Shown here: positions 23,030 through 34,607 of the stretch, piece by piece
Layout of the letters: every line of letters begins with the position of its first letter
Position numbering within the stretch: the stretch's first letter is position 1
Origin: Lolium rigidum
Taxonomy: Eukaryota; Streptophyta; Magnoliopsida; Poales; Poaceae
Direction: 5' to 3'
DNA length: 64,000 bases
NCBI RefSeq assembly: GCF_022539505.1
Contig: NC_061514.1
Location: 324,181,090 to 324,245,089, forward strand
Position numbers and translations under genes: made by a program
The notes under the pieces: generated by a model
What the model saw: the letters and a program-made list of their open reading frames with translations, nothing else
Databases searched by the model: none
What the model was told of the DNA's origin: nothing

Positions 23030-24976
23030 TAATAGCACCAACGGTTCGAAGAAAGGGTCTTCCCAAAACAATAGGACAAGATGCATTGCATTCAATATCC
23101 AAAACAACAAAATCAACGGGGACAAGGTTATTGTTAACCGTAATGTGAACATTGTCAATTCTCCCCAAAGGTTTCTTTATAGAATTATCAGCAAGATTAA
23201 CATCCAAATAATAGTATTCCAGAGGTGGCAAGTCAAGCATATCATAAAGTTTCTTAGGCATAACGGAAATACTTGCACCAAGATCACATAAAGAATTACA
23301 ATCAAAATCATTGACCTTCATTTTAATGATGGGCTCCCAACCATATCCCAACTTCCTAGGGATAGAAGCTTCAAGTTTTATTTCCTCTTCTCTAGCTTTA
23401 ATGAGAGCATTTGTAATATGTTTTGTAAAAGCCAAGTTTATAGCACTAGCATTAGGACTTATAGCAAGTTTTTCCAAGAACTTAATAACTTCAGAGATAT
23501 GACAATTATCAAAATCAAAACCATTATGATCTAAAGCAATGGGACCATTGTCCCCAGCACTTTGAAAAATTTCAGCACTTTTATCACAAACAGTTTCAGC
23601 AGTTTCAGGCAATTTTGCATGCTTTGTAGTAGAAGTAGAAACATTGCCAAAACCAATTATTCTATCATTGATAGTAGGAGGTTTAGCAACATGTGAAGCA
23701 TCAACATTACTAGTGGTGGTAATAGTCCAAACTTTAGCTATATTATTCTCTTTAGCAAGTTTTTCTTCTCTTTCCCACCTAGCATGTAATTCAGCCAACA
23801 TTCTAATATTGTCATCAATTCAAACTTGGATAGAATTTGCTTTAGCAAGAATTTTGTTATCTTTATCTTCATTAGGCATAACTTTCAGTTTCAAAAGATC
23901 AACATCAAGAGCTAGATTATCAACCTTAGAAGCAAGAACATCAATTTTACCAAACTTTTCCTCAACAGATTTGTTCAAAGCAGTTTGTGTACTAATAAAT
24001 TCTTTAAGCATGACTTCAAGATCAGAGGGTATACTCCTACTATTTTTGTAAGAATTACCATAAGAATTACCACTGTTAGAAGGATATGGCCTATAGTTGT
24101 TGTTACCAAAATTATTCCTATAAGCATTGTTGTTGAAATTATTATTTTTAATGAAGTTCACATCAACATGCTCTTCTTGAGCAACCAATGAAGCTAAAGG
24201 AACATTATTAGGATCAACATGACTTTTACCATTAACAAGCATATACATAATAACATCAATCTTATCACTCAAGGAAGAGGTTTCTTCAACAGAATTTACC
24301 TTCTTACCTTGAGGAGTTCTTTCAGTGTGCCATTCAGAGTAGTTGATCATCATATCATCAAGAAGCTTTGTTGCAACACCCAAAGTGATGGACATAAAAG
24401 TACCTCCAACAACTGAATCCAATAGGTTCCTTGAAGAAAAATTTAATCCTGCATAAAAGGTTTGGATGATCATCCAAGTACTTAGTCCATGGGTAGGGCA
24501 ATTCTTTACCAAAGATTTCATTCTCTCCCATGCTTGGGCAACATGTTCATTATCCAATTGCTTAAAACTCATAATGCTACTTCTCAAAGATATAATTTTA
24601 GCAGGAGGATAATATTTTCCAATAAAAGCATCTTTACATTTAGTCCATGAATCAATACTATTTTTAGGCAAAGAAAGCAACCAATCTTTAGCTCTTCCTC
24701 TTAAGGAGAAAGGAAACAATTTCAGTTTTATAATATCCCCATCTATATCCTTATACTTTTGCATTTCACAAAGTTCAACAAAATTATTAAGATGGGCAAC
24801 GAGCATCATCGGTACTAACACCTGGAAAATTGCTCTCTCATAACAAGATTTAGTAAAGTAGGTTTAATTTCATAAAATTCTGTTGTAGTAGCAGGTGGAG
24901 CAATAGGAGTGCATATGAAATCATTATTATGTGTGCTAGTGAAATCACACAATTAGTGTTCTCAGGGGTACTCATT
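23030..24976 (-). pseudogene. gag-protease of B, degraded N-terminal part
   Basis: The start is an ATG at 24976 (MSTPENTN). An early frameshift (about 24800-24850) precedes the gag core (LRGRAKDWLLSLP, YYPPAKIISLR, WERMKSLVKNCP, LLDSVVGGTFMSITLG). Then come an Asn-rich part (NNNFNNNAYRNN) and a heptad-like segment (KSVEEKFGKIDVLASKVDNL). A stop near 23820 separates it from the 23030-23801 frame, which holds protease motif DLGASISVMP and LGRPFLRTVGAII. The Helitron interrupts the last part. The arrangement is as in C and D: gag, then aspartic protease, nothing further. It is not functional. Confidence 0.85.
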
Positions 24977-25143
24977 TTAACAGTAATAAAGCAAACCGAA
25001 TTAAATAAAGTAAAACAAGTAACTAATTTTTTTGTGTTTTTGATATAAAGAAAGCAAACAAGACAGAAAATAAAATAAAGCAAGACAATAAACAAATTAA
25101 AGAGATTGGATGTGAGAGACTCCCCTTGCAGCGTGTCTTGATT
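24977..25143 (-). other. B leader between primer site and gag
   Basis: Non-coding leader with A/T-rich runs and the conserved TCTTGTCTTGC-type sequence shared with C, D and Z; no gene. Confidence 0.6.
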
Positions 25144-25161
25144 TCCCCGGCAACGGCGCCA
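25144..25161 (-). promoter_or_regulatory. Primer-binding site of B (tRNA-Asp type)
   Basis: The minus strand reads TGGCGCCGTTGCCGGGGA, exact to the tRNA-Asp 3' end. A leader GCTACTTTAC lies between it and the LTR. A second, degraded copy of leader plus site lies inside the LTR itself at 25209-25230. Confidence 0.85.
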
Positions 25162-25171
25162 GTAAAGTAGC

Positions 25172-26509
25172 TGCTGGCGTGTAGGGAGTTAGAAATCCCT
25201 GGGGTGTAACAGCGCCAGAAAAGTAGCTGCTTGTGACGGTAAAGCACACGTCCGTTCGGAACCCCAAGAGGAAGGTATGATGAGCACAGCAGCGAGTTTT
25301 CCCTCAGTAAGAAACCAAGGTTATCGAACGAGTAGGAGATGAAGGCCACATGAAGGTTGTTGGTGAAGGAGTGTAGTGTGGCGCAACACCAGTGATTCCG
25401 GCGCCAACGTGGAACCTGCACAACACAATCAAACTACTTTGGCTCAACTTAACAGTGAGGTTGTCAATCTCATCGGCTTGCTGAAAACAAAGGATTAAAT
25501 GTATGGTGTGGAGAATTATGTTTGCTTGCAGAAAACAAAAGAGAACAATGATTGCAGTAGGTTGTATTTCAGATGTAAAAGAATGGACCGAGGTCCACAG
25601 TTCACTAGTGGTGTCTCTCCAATAAGATAAATAGCATGCTGGGTGAACAAATTACAGTTGGGCAATTGACAAATAGAGAGGGCATAACAATGCACATACA
25701 TATCATGATGACTACTATGAGATTTACTTAGGGCATTACGACAAAGAACATAGACCGCCATCCGGCATGCATCTATGCCTAAAAAGTCCACCTTCAGGTT
25801 AGCATCCGCACCCCTTCCAGTATTAAGTTGCAAACAACAGACAATTGCATTAAGTACTGTGCGTAATGTAAACAATACAAATATCCTTAGACAAGGCATT
25901 GATGTTTTATCCCTAGTGGCAACAGCACATCCAGAACCTTAGGGGTTGCTGTCACTCCCCCAGATTCAATGGAGACATGAACCCACTATCTAGCATAAAT
26001 ACTCCCTCTTGGAGTCACAAGTATCAACTTGGCCAGAGCCTCTACTAGCAATGGAGAGCATGCAAGAACATAAATAACATATATGATAGATCAATAATCA
26101 ACTTGACATAGTATTCCATATTCATCGGATCCCAACAAACACAACATGTAGCATTACAAATAGATGATCTTGATCATGATAGGCAGCTCACAAGATCTAA
26201 ACATGAAAGCACAAGAGGAGAAGACAACCATCTAGCTACTGATATGGACCCGTAGTCCAAGGATGAACTACTCACGCATCAGTCCGGAGGCGGGCATGGT
26301 GATTTAGAGCCCTCCGGTGATGATTCCTCTCTCCGGCAGGGTGCCGGAGGCGATCTTCTGAACCCCTCGAGGTAGGGTTGATGGCGGCGGCATCTCTGGA
26401 ACTATTCTCGTATCATGGCTCTCTGTTATAGGGTTTTCGCGACGGAAGGATTATATAGGCGAAGGGGCAGAGTCGGGGGACGCCCGAGGGCCCCACCCCA
26501 TATGGCGGC
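25172..26509 (-). repeat. 5' LTR of element B, part 1
   Basis: It starts TGCTGGCGTGTAGGG and matches 571 onward. It is interrupted after TATGGCGGC by element C; the remaining 316 bp are at 47815-48130. TATATAA lies on the minus strand at 26451-26457. Confidence 0.9.
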
Positions 26510-28109
26510 TGATACGCGTAAAGCACACATCCGTTGGGAACCCCAAGAGGAAGGTGTGATGCGTACAATAGCAAGTTTTCCCTCAGTAAGAAACCAAGGT
26601 TATCGAACCAGTAGGAGTCAAGGGCCATGTGAAGGTTGTTGGTGACGGAGTGTAGTGCGGCGCAACACCAGGGATTCCGGCGCCAACGTGGAACCTGCAC
26701 AACACAATAAAAATACTTTGCCCCAACGTAACAGTGAGGTTGTCAATCTCACTGGCTTGCTTGTAAACAAAGGATTAAATGTATAGTGTGGAAGATGATG
26801 TTTGTTTGCGAAGAACGGTAAAGAACAATAATTGCGGTAGATTGTATTTCAGATGTAAAAGAATGGACCGGGGTCCACGAGTTCACTAGTGGTGTCTCTC
26901 CAATAAGAAATAGCATGTTGGGTGAACAAATTACAGTTGGGCAATTGATAAATAGAGAGGGCATAACAATGCACATACATATCATGATGACTACTATGAG
27001 ATTTAATTAGGGCATTACGACAAAGTACATAGACCGCTATCTAGCATGCATCTATGCCTAAAAAGTCCACCTTCGGGTTAGCATCCGCACCCCTTCCAGT
27101 ATTAAGTTGCAAACAACAGACAATTGCATTAAGTATGGTGCGTAATGTAATCAACACAAATATCCTTAGACAAAGCATCGATATTTTATCCCTAGTGGCA
27201 ACAGCACATCCACAACCTTAGAACTTTCTGTCCATTGTCCCATATTCAATGGAGGCATGAACCCACTATCGAGCATAAATACTCCCTCTTGGAGTTACAA
27301 GTATCAACTTGGCCAGAGCCTCTACTAGCAACGGAGAGCATGCAAGAACATAAACAACACATATATGATAGATTGATAATCAACTTGACATAGTATTCCA
27401 TATTCATCGGATCCCAACAAACACAACATGTAGCATTACAAATAGATGATCTTGATTATGATAGGCAGCTCACAAGATCTAAACATGATAGCACATGAGG
27501 AGAAGACAACCATCTAGCTACTGCTATGGACCCATAGCCCAAGGATGAACTACTCACACATCAATCCGGAGGCGATCATGGTGATGAAGAGTCCTCTGGG
27601 AGATGATTCCCCTCTCTGGCAGGGTGCCGGAGGTGATCTCCTGAATCCCCCGAGATGGGATTGGCGGTGGCGGCGTCTCTGGAACTTTTTCCGTATCGTG
27701 GCTCTCGGTAATAGGGTTTTCGTGACGAAGGGAATAAATAGGCGGAAGGGTAGCGTCGGTGGAGGCACGAGGGCCCCACAGCATAGCGCGGCGCGGGCCC
27801 ACCCTTCGCCGCGCGGCCCTGTGGTCTGGGCGCCTCGTCGCCCCACTTCGTATCCCCTTCGGTCTTCTGGAAGCTCCGTGGAAAAATAAGACCCTGGGCG
27901 TTGATTTCGTCCAATTCCGAGAATATTTCCTTTGTAGGATTTCTGAAACCAAAAACAACAGAAAACAGCAACTGGCTCTTCGGCATCTCGTCAATAGGTT
28001 AGTGCCGGAAAATGCATATAAATGATGTAAAGTGTGTATAAAACATGTGAGTATTGTCATAAAAGTAGCATGGGACATAAGAAATTATAGATACGTTTGA
28101 GACGTATCA
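26510..28109 (-). repeat. 3' LTR of element C
   Basis: It runs from TGATACGCGTAAAGCACAC to TTGAGACGTATCA (1600 bp). It is followed on the plus strand by the polypurine tract complement GCATCCCCAAGCTT at 28111-28124. Confidence 0.9.
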
Positions 28110-30734
28110 AGCATCCCCAAGCTTAGTTCCTACTCGCCCTCGAGTAGGTAAACGATAACAAAGATAATTTCTGAAGTGACATGCTATCATAATCTTTATC
28201 AATACTATTGTAAAGCATATGAGATGAATGCAGTGATTCGAAGCAATGGTAAAGACAATGATTAAACAACTGAATCATATAACCAAGACTTTTCATGAAT
28301 AGTACTTTCAAGACAAGCATCAATAAGACTTGCATAGGAGTTAACTCATAAAGCAATAGATTCCTAGTAGAAAGCTTTGAAGCAACACAAAGGAAGATAT
28401 AAGTTTCAGCAGTTGCTTTCAACTTCAACATGTTTATATCATGGATAATTGTCAACACAAAGTAGCATGATGAATGCAAATAAGCAAGTATGTATGAATC
28501 AATGCACACAGTTGACACAAGTGTTTGCTTCTAAGATAGAAAGAAGTAGGTAAACTGACTCAACATAAAGTAGAAGAAAGGCCCTTCGCAGAGGGAAGCA
28601 TGGATTACTATTTTTGTGCTAGAGCTTTTATTTTGAAAACATAGAAACAATTTTGTCAACGGTAGTAATAATTCATATGTGTTATGCATAAGACATCCTA
28701 TAAGTTGCAAGCCTCATGCATAGAATACCAATAGTGTTCGCACCTTGTCCTAATTAGCTTGGATTTACATGGATTATCATTGCATAACATATGTTTCAAG
28801 CAAGTGTCACAAAGGGGTACCTCTATGCCGCATGTACAAAGGTCTAAGGAGAAAGTTCGCATTGAATTTCTCGCTTTTGATTATTCTCAACTTAGACAAC
28901 CATAGAAAGTTCGCATTGGAAAACATAGAAAACAGATAATGGACTCCTCTTTAATGCATAAGCATTCAACAACAGATAATATTCTCATAAGAGATTGAGG
29001 ATTGATTGTCCAAACTGAAACTTCCACCATGGTTCATGGCTTTAGTTAGCGGCCCAATGTTCTTCTCTAACAATATACATACTCAAACCATTTGATCATG
29101 ATAAGTCACCCTTACTTCAGACAAGACGAACATGCATAGCAACTCACATGATATTCAACAAAGGTGTAATAGTTGATGGCGTCCCAGAAACATGGTTACC
29201 GCTCAACAAGCAACTTATAAGAAATAAGATACATAAGCTACATATTCTTTACCACAATAGTTTTTAAGGCTATTTTCCCATGAGCTATATATTGCAATGA
29301 TAAAGAATGAAATTTTAAAGGTATCACTCAAGTAATTTACTTTGGAATGGCAGAGAAATACCATGTAGTAGGTAGGTACGGTGGACACAAATGGCATAGT
29401 TTTTTGGCTCAAGGTTTTGGATGCACGAGAAGTATTCCCTCTCAATACAAGGCTTTGGCTAGCAAGGTTGTTTGAAGCAAACACAAGTATGAACCGGTAC
29501 AGCAAAACTTACATAAGAACATATTGCAAGCATTATAAGACTCTACTACTCGTCTTCCTTGTTGTTCAAACACCTCACCAGAAAATATCTAGACTCTAGA
29601 GAAACCAATCATGCAAGCCAAATTTCAACAAGCTCTATGTAGTTCTTCATTAATAGGTGCAAAGTACATGATGCAAGAGCTTAAATATGATCTATTTGAG
29701 CACAACAATTGCCAAGTATCAAATTATTCAAGACATTATACCAATTACCACATGAATCATTTTCTGTTTCCAACCATATAACAATGAACGAAGCAGTTTC
29801 AACCTTCGCCATGAACATTAAAAGTAAAGCTAAGAATACATGTGTTCATATGCAACAGCGGAGCGTGTCTCTCTCCCACACAAAGAATGCTAGGATCCGA
29901 TTTTATTCAAACAAAAACAAAAACAAAAACATACATACGCTCCAAGTAAAGCACATAAGATGTGACGGAATAAAAATATAGTTTCACTAGAGGTGACTCG
30001 ATAAGTTGTCGATGAAGAAGGGATGCCTTGGGCATCCACAAGCTTAGATGCTTGAGTCTTCTTAAAATATGCAGGGATGAACCACGGGGGCATCCCCAAG
30101 CTTAGACTTTTCACTCCTCTTGATCATATTGTATCATCCTCCTCTCTTGACCCTTGAAAACTTCCTCCACACCAAACTCAAAACAGACTCATTAGAGGGT
30201 TAGTGCATAATCAAAAATTCACATATTCAGAGATGACATAATCATTCTTAAAACTTCTGGACATTGCACAAAGCTACTGAAAGTTAATGGAACAAAGAAA
30301 TCCATCAAACATAGCAAAATAGGCAATGAGAAATAAAATGCAGAATCTGTCAAAACAGAACAGTCCGTAAAGACGAATTTTTCTGGGGCACTTAACTTGC
30401 TCAGCTGAAAAAGCTCAAATTGAATGAAAGTTGCGTACATATCTGAGGATCACGCACGTGGCAGATTTTTCTGAGTTACCTACAGACGGGGCTGCTCAAT
30501 TTCGTGACAAGTAAGAAATCTGTTTCGCGAAGTAATCCAAATCTAGTATCAACCCTACTATCAAAGACTTTACTTGGCACAACAATGCAATAAAATAAAG
30601 ATAAGGAGAGGTTGCTACAGTAGTAACAACTTCCAAGACTCAAATATAAAATAAAAGTGCAGAAGTAAAATAATGGGTTGTCTCCCAAAAGCGCTTTTCT
30701 TTAACGCCTTTCAGCTAGGCGCAGAAAGTGTGAA
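28110..30734 (-). other. C internal non-coding part
   Basis: No gene is visible. It contains the TGGGAGACAACCCA hairpin (30674-30687) after the protease stop, a polypurine-like copy at 30090-30103, and a mutated copy near 30031-30044. Sequence matches D and F in the same order. Confidence 0.75.
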
Positions 30735-31416
30735 TCAAGTATTATCAAGAGATGAAGCATCAACATTATAATTTGTTCTAATAATAGAATCATAGGGTAA
30801 CTTAATTATCTTTCTAGGGAAGTGTTCCATACCTTTCTTGAGAGGAAATTGATACTTAATATTACCTTCCTTCATATCAATGATAGCACCAACAGTTCGA
30901 AGAAAAGGTCTTCCCAAAATAATGGGACAAGATGCATTGCATTCAATATCCAAGACAACAAAATCAACGGGGACAAGGTTATTTTTAACGGTAATGCGAA
31001 TATTATCAATCCTCCCCAAAGGTTTCTTCATAGAATTATCAGCAAGATTAACATCCAAATTGCAATTTTTCAATGGTGGCAAGTCAAGCATATCATAGAT
31101 TTTCTTAGGCATAACAGAAATACTTGCACCAATATCACATAAAGCATTACAATCAAAATCATTGACCTTAATCTTAATGATGGGCTCCCAACCATCTTCT
31201 AACTTCCTAGGAATAGAAGTTTCAAGTTTTAATTTCTCTTCTCTAGCTTTAATGAGAGCATTTGTAATATGTTTTGTAAAGGCCAAATTTATAGCACTAG
31301 CATTGGGACTTCTAGATAGTTTTTGTAAGAACTTTATAACTTCAGAGATGTGACAATCATCAAAATATAAACCATTATGATCTACAGCAATGGGATCATT
31401 GTCCCCAATATTTTCA
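30735..31416 (-). pseudogene. Aspartic protease-like domain of C, out of frame with gag
   Basis: This is the C-terminal half of the gag-protease frame. It reads FFENIGDNDP, then a helical linker (EVIKFLQKLSRSPNAS, ITNALIKAREEKLK), the active-site variant DIGASISVMP, and LGRPFLRTVGAIIDM, ending VDASSLDNT. In retropepsins the motif is D-T/S-G-A/S; here the second residue is Ile (Leu in B and D), so cleavage activity is uncertain. It lies one frame away from gag at a run of T on the minus strand (31408-31416), where D and B read through in frame. The shift could be a mutation, a sequencing error or, less likely, programmed. Confidence 0.8.
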
Positions 31417-32844
31417 AAAAAATTCAGCAGTTTTATCACAAGCAGTTTCAGCAGTTTTAGCAGTTTCAGGCAGTTTTGCACGCTTTGCATTAGGAGTAGA
31501 AACACTGCTAACACCAATTATTTTACCATTGATAGTAGGAGGTTTAGCAACATGTGAAGCATCAACATTACTAGTGGTGGTAATAGTCCAAACTTTACCT
31601 ACATTATTCTCTTTAGCAAATTTTTCTTCTCTTTCCCACCTAGCATGCAATTCAGCCATCAATCTAATATTTTCATTAATTCGAACTTGGATAGCGTTTT
31701 CTGTAGCAAATGACTTAATATCTTTAGTTTCATTAGGCATAGCTTTCAATTTTAAAAGATCAACATCAGCAGCAAGACTATCGACCTTAGAAGCAAGAAC
31801 ATCAATTTTACCAAGCTTTTCTTCAACAGATTTGTTAAAAGCAGTTTTTGTACTAATAAATTCTTTAAGCATGGCTTCAAGACCAGAGGGTACACTTCTA
31901 TTATTGTTGTAAGAATTCCCATAAGAATTACCATAACCGTTACCATTATTATAAGGATATGGCCTATAGTTGTTACTAGAATTGTTCCGATAATCGTTGT
32001 TGTTGAAATTATTATTTTTAATGAAGTTCACATCAACATGTTCTTCTTGAGCAACCAATGAAGCTAACGGAACATTATTAGGATCAACATTAGTCCTACC
32101 ATTCACAAGGATAGACATAATAGCATCAATCTTATCACTCAAGGAAGAGGTTTCTTCAACAGAATTTACCTTCTTACCTTGTGGAGCTCTTTCCGTGTGC
32201 CATTCAGCGTAATTTATCATCATATCATCAAGAAGCTTTGTTGCGGCGCCTAAAGTGATGGACATAAAAGTACCTCCAGCAGCTGAATCCAACAAGTTCC
32301 ACGAAGAAAAATTCAGTCCTGCATAAAAGGTTTGGATGATCATCCAAGTAGTCAGTCCATGGGTAGGGCAATTCTTTACCAAAGATTTCATTCTTTCCCA
32401 TGCTTGGGCAACATGCTCATTATCCAATTGCTTAAAATTCATTATGCTACTTCTCAAAGATATAATTTTAGCAGGAGGATAATATCTACCAATGAAAGCA
32501 TCCTTACATTTAGTCCATGAATCAATACTATTCTTAGGCAAAGATAGCAACCAATCTTTAGCTCTTCCTCTTAAGGAGAAAGGAAACAATTTTAATTTTA
32601 TAATGTCACCATCTACATCCTTATACTTTTGCATTTCACAAAGTTCAACAAAATTATTAAGATGGGCAGCAGCATCATCAGAACTAACACCAGAAAATTG
32701 CTCTCTCATAACAAGATTCAGTAAAGCAGTTTTAATTTCATAAAATTCTATTGTAGTAGTAGGTGGAGCAATAGGTGTGCATAGGAAATCATTATTAATT
32801 GTGCTAGTGAAGTCACACAACTTAGTATTCTCAGGAGTACCCAT
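31414..32844 (-). CDS. Gag polyprotein of C, open over 476 codons
   Basis: It starts MGTPENTKLCDF, the start also seen in D, and is open for 476 aa. Residues ~50-240 form a retrotransposon gag capsid domain (FSGVSSDDAAAHL, LRGRAKDWLLSLP, YYPPAKIISLR, WERMKSLVKNCP, FYAGLNFSSWNLLD). Around residues 285-330 is an Asn/Tyr/Gly-rich low-complexity region (NNNFNNNDYRNNSSNNYRP). Then comes a heptad-like segment (KSVEEKLGKIDVLASKVDSL) and a charged stretch (LMAELHARWEREEK). I see no CCHC zinc knuckle, which most plant gypsy Gags have. The likely role is forming the particle around element RNA. The stop follows a frameshift; relatives continue into protease. Confidence 0.88.
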   Translation of the reverse strand: MGTPENTKLCDFTSTINNDFLCTPIAPPTTTIEFYEIKTALLNLVMREQFSGVSSDDAAAHLNNFVELCEMQKYKDVDGDIIKLKLFPFSLRGRAKDWLLSLPKNSIDSWTKCKDAFIGRYYPPAKIISLRSSIMNFKQLDNEHVAQAWERMKSLVKNCPTHGLTTWMIIQTFYAGLNFSSWNLLDSAAGGTFMSITLGAATKLLDDMMINYAEWHTERAPQGKKVNSVEETSSLSDKIDAIMSILVNGRTNVDPNNVPLASLVAQEEHVDVNFIKNNNFNNNDYRNNSSNNYRPYPYNNGNGYGNSYGNSYNNNRSVPSGLEAMLKEFISTKTAFNKSVEEKLGKIDVLASKVDSLAADVDLLKLKAMPNETKDIKSFATENAIQVRINENIRLMAELHARWEREEKFAKENNVGKVWTITTTSNVDASHVAKPPTINGKIIGVSSVSTPNAKRAKLPETAKTAETACDKTAEFF

Positions 32845-33078
32845 TTGAGCAGTAGTAAATAAAGCAAACTAAAATAAAGTAAATGCAAGTAACTAATTTT
32901 TTGTGTTTTTAATATAGAGAACGCAAACAAGACAAGAATAAAGTAAAGCAAGTAACTATTTTTTTTGTATTTTTGATATAGAGAACAAACAAAGTAGTAA
33001 ATAAAATAAAGTAAAGCAAGACAAAAACAAAGTAAAGAGATCTGGATGTGGGAGACTCCCTTGCAGCGTGTCTTGATC

Positions 33079-33094
33079 TCCCGGCAACGGCGCC
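33079..33094 (-). promoter_or_regulatory. Primer-binding site of C, slightly degraded
   Basis: The minus strand reads GGCGCCGTTGCCGGGA: the tRNA-Asp type site with one G missing and its first base altered. It is 12 bases inside the LTR. Confidence 0.75.
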
Positions 33095-33106
33095 GTAAAA
33101 AGAGCT

Positions 33107-33733
33107 TGATACGCGTGAAGCACACGTCCGTTGGGAACCCCAAGAGGAAGGTGTGATGCGTACAGCAGCAAGTTTTCCTCGCAAGAAATCAAGGTTATCG
33201 AACCAGTAGGAGTCAAGGGCCACGTGAAGGTTGTTGGTGACGGAGTGTAGTGCGGCGCAACACCAGGGATTCCGGCGCCAACGTGGAACCTGCACAACAC
33301 AATCAAAATACTTAGCCCCAACATAACAGTGAGGTTGTCAATCTCACTGGCTTGCTGTAAACAAAGGATTAAATGTATAGTGTGAAAGATGATGTTTGTT
33401 TGCGAAGAACAGTAAAGAACAATAATTGCAGTAGATTGTATTTCAGATGTAAAAGAATGGACCGGGGTCCACAGTTCACTAGTGGTGTCTCTCAAATAAG
33501 AAATAGCATGTTGGGTGAACAAATTACAGTTGGGCAATTGACAAATAGAGAGGGCATAAAATTGCACATACATATCATGATGACTACTATGAGATTTAAT
33601 TAGGGCATTACGACAAAGTACATAGACCGCTATCCAGCATGCATCTATGCCTAAAAAGTCCACCTCGGGTTAGCTTCCGCACCCCTTCCAGTATTAAGTT
33701 GCAAATAACAGACAATTGCATTAAGTATGGTGC
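33107..33733 (-). repeat. 5' LTR of element C, part 1
   Basis: It starts TGATACGCGTGAAGCACACG and matches 26510 onward. It stops at GGTGC (33729-33733), after which a foreign end TGTAACATCCC runs into the gap. Confidence 0.88.
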
Positions 33734-33744
33734 TGTAACATCCC
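33734..33744. mobile_element. Possible end of an unidentified insertion
   Basis: TGTAACATCCC replaces the expected LTR continuation (GTAATGTAATC) and looks like an LTR start (TG..). GGTGC just before could be a target duplication, but the other end is not visible because of the gap. Confidence 0.35.
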
Positions 33745-33844
33745 NNNNNNNNNNNNNNNNNNNNNNNNNNNNNNNNNNNNNNNNNNNNNNNNNNNNNNNN
33801 NNNNNNNNNNNNNNNNNNNNNNNNNNNNNNNNNNNNNNNNNNNN
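33745..33844. other. Assembly gap (100 N)
   Basis: Exactly 100 N, a placeholder of unknown true size. Missing here are about 156 bp of C's LTR, E's 3' LTR and whatever starts with TGTAACATCCC. Confidence 0.95.
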
Positions 33845-34018
33845 AATTCCAAAATCACTCTGCTTTTTCTTCGTCGGGTCATGTCGTGGCAGAGCAGAAC
33901 CGTCGCAGTATCCTTTATCATGATGCCTTGCCTTCTCAACTTCTGCCTTGCCTTTTTTTTTTTAGGCACCACTTCCTCGGAAACTGCTGTGGCATTGAAT
34001 TTCCACTATATCCCCTTT

Positions 34019-34025
34019 TATTTAA
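34019..34025 (+). promoter_or_regulatory. TATA-like box upstream of the antisense acidic gene
   Basis: TATTTAA 67 bp upstream of the ATG at 34092, which sits in a strong start context (GCCACCATG). It suggests the gene has its own promoter facing against E. Confidence 0.45.
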
Positions 34026-34091
34026 CCGCTCCAAACAGTTTACTTCCGCATCCCCTTCGCATTAGCACTCCAAAAGCCCTCCTACGCCACC

Positions 34092-34607
34092 ATGTCTTCT
34101 TCCTCCTCTGCTTCATCGGATCTTTCCACCCAGTCCTCCTCTTCCCGCGAGCCGACGCCGGAGCCGAACCCGGAGGAGGTCCATGCGGCCAACATCCGCC
34201 GCGCCATCGAAGCCGGGGAGGAGTCTAGCCACGACTTCTCCGTCTGGTCTGAGGACGACAAGTCCTCGACCGACGGGAAGTGACCTCCGCTTCCTCGCCG
34301 ACGGGAAACGGAGGAGGAGAGCGATGACGATCGCTTCTCCTGCGATGACTTCACCTCCCCCGAGGAGGAGGAGGAGGAGAAGGAGGAGGAGGAGGATGAC
34401 ACCTCCTCCGACGAGCCGCCGGCCAAGCGCTTCTGCCCCTGGCCGGGGAACCTCAGCGACTTCGACAGCGACGATGACGATGCTGACGAGGAGGATGAGG
34501 ACAATGAAGGTCCGGTCGGCGGCCGCTGGAGCAGCGACGACGAGCCCGCCGGGAGTAGCGCCGACAGCGGCGACGACGGCGACGACGAGGGCAGCGACGG
34601 CCCATAG
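34092..34607 (+). pseudogene. Acidic Ser/Asp/Glu-rich protein, antisense in E
   Basis: The frame starts MSSSSSASSDLSTQSSSSRE in GCCACCATG context. After 63 codons there is a TGA (34281-34283). The same frame then runs on as a very acidic tail (long Glu runs, DSDDDDADEEDEDNEG, ending EGSDGP with TAG at 34605-34607), about 171 codons in all. The few codons around the TGA look shifted relative to the expected acidic text, so paired small indels may have made the stop. I know similar Ser-rich acidic proteins from grass Tat-like retroelements but no function. Downstream (34608-34735) resembles a 3' UTR. Low complexity and extreme charge suggest disorder. Confidence 0.6.
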
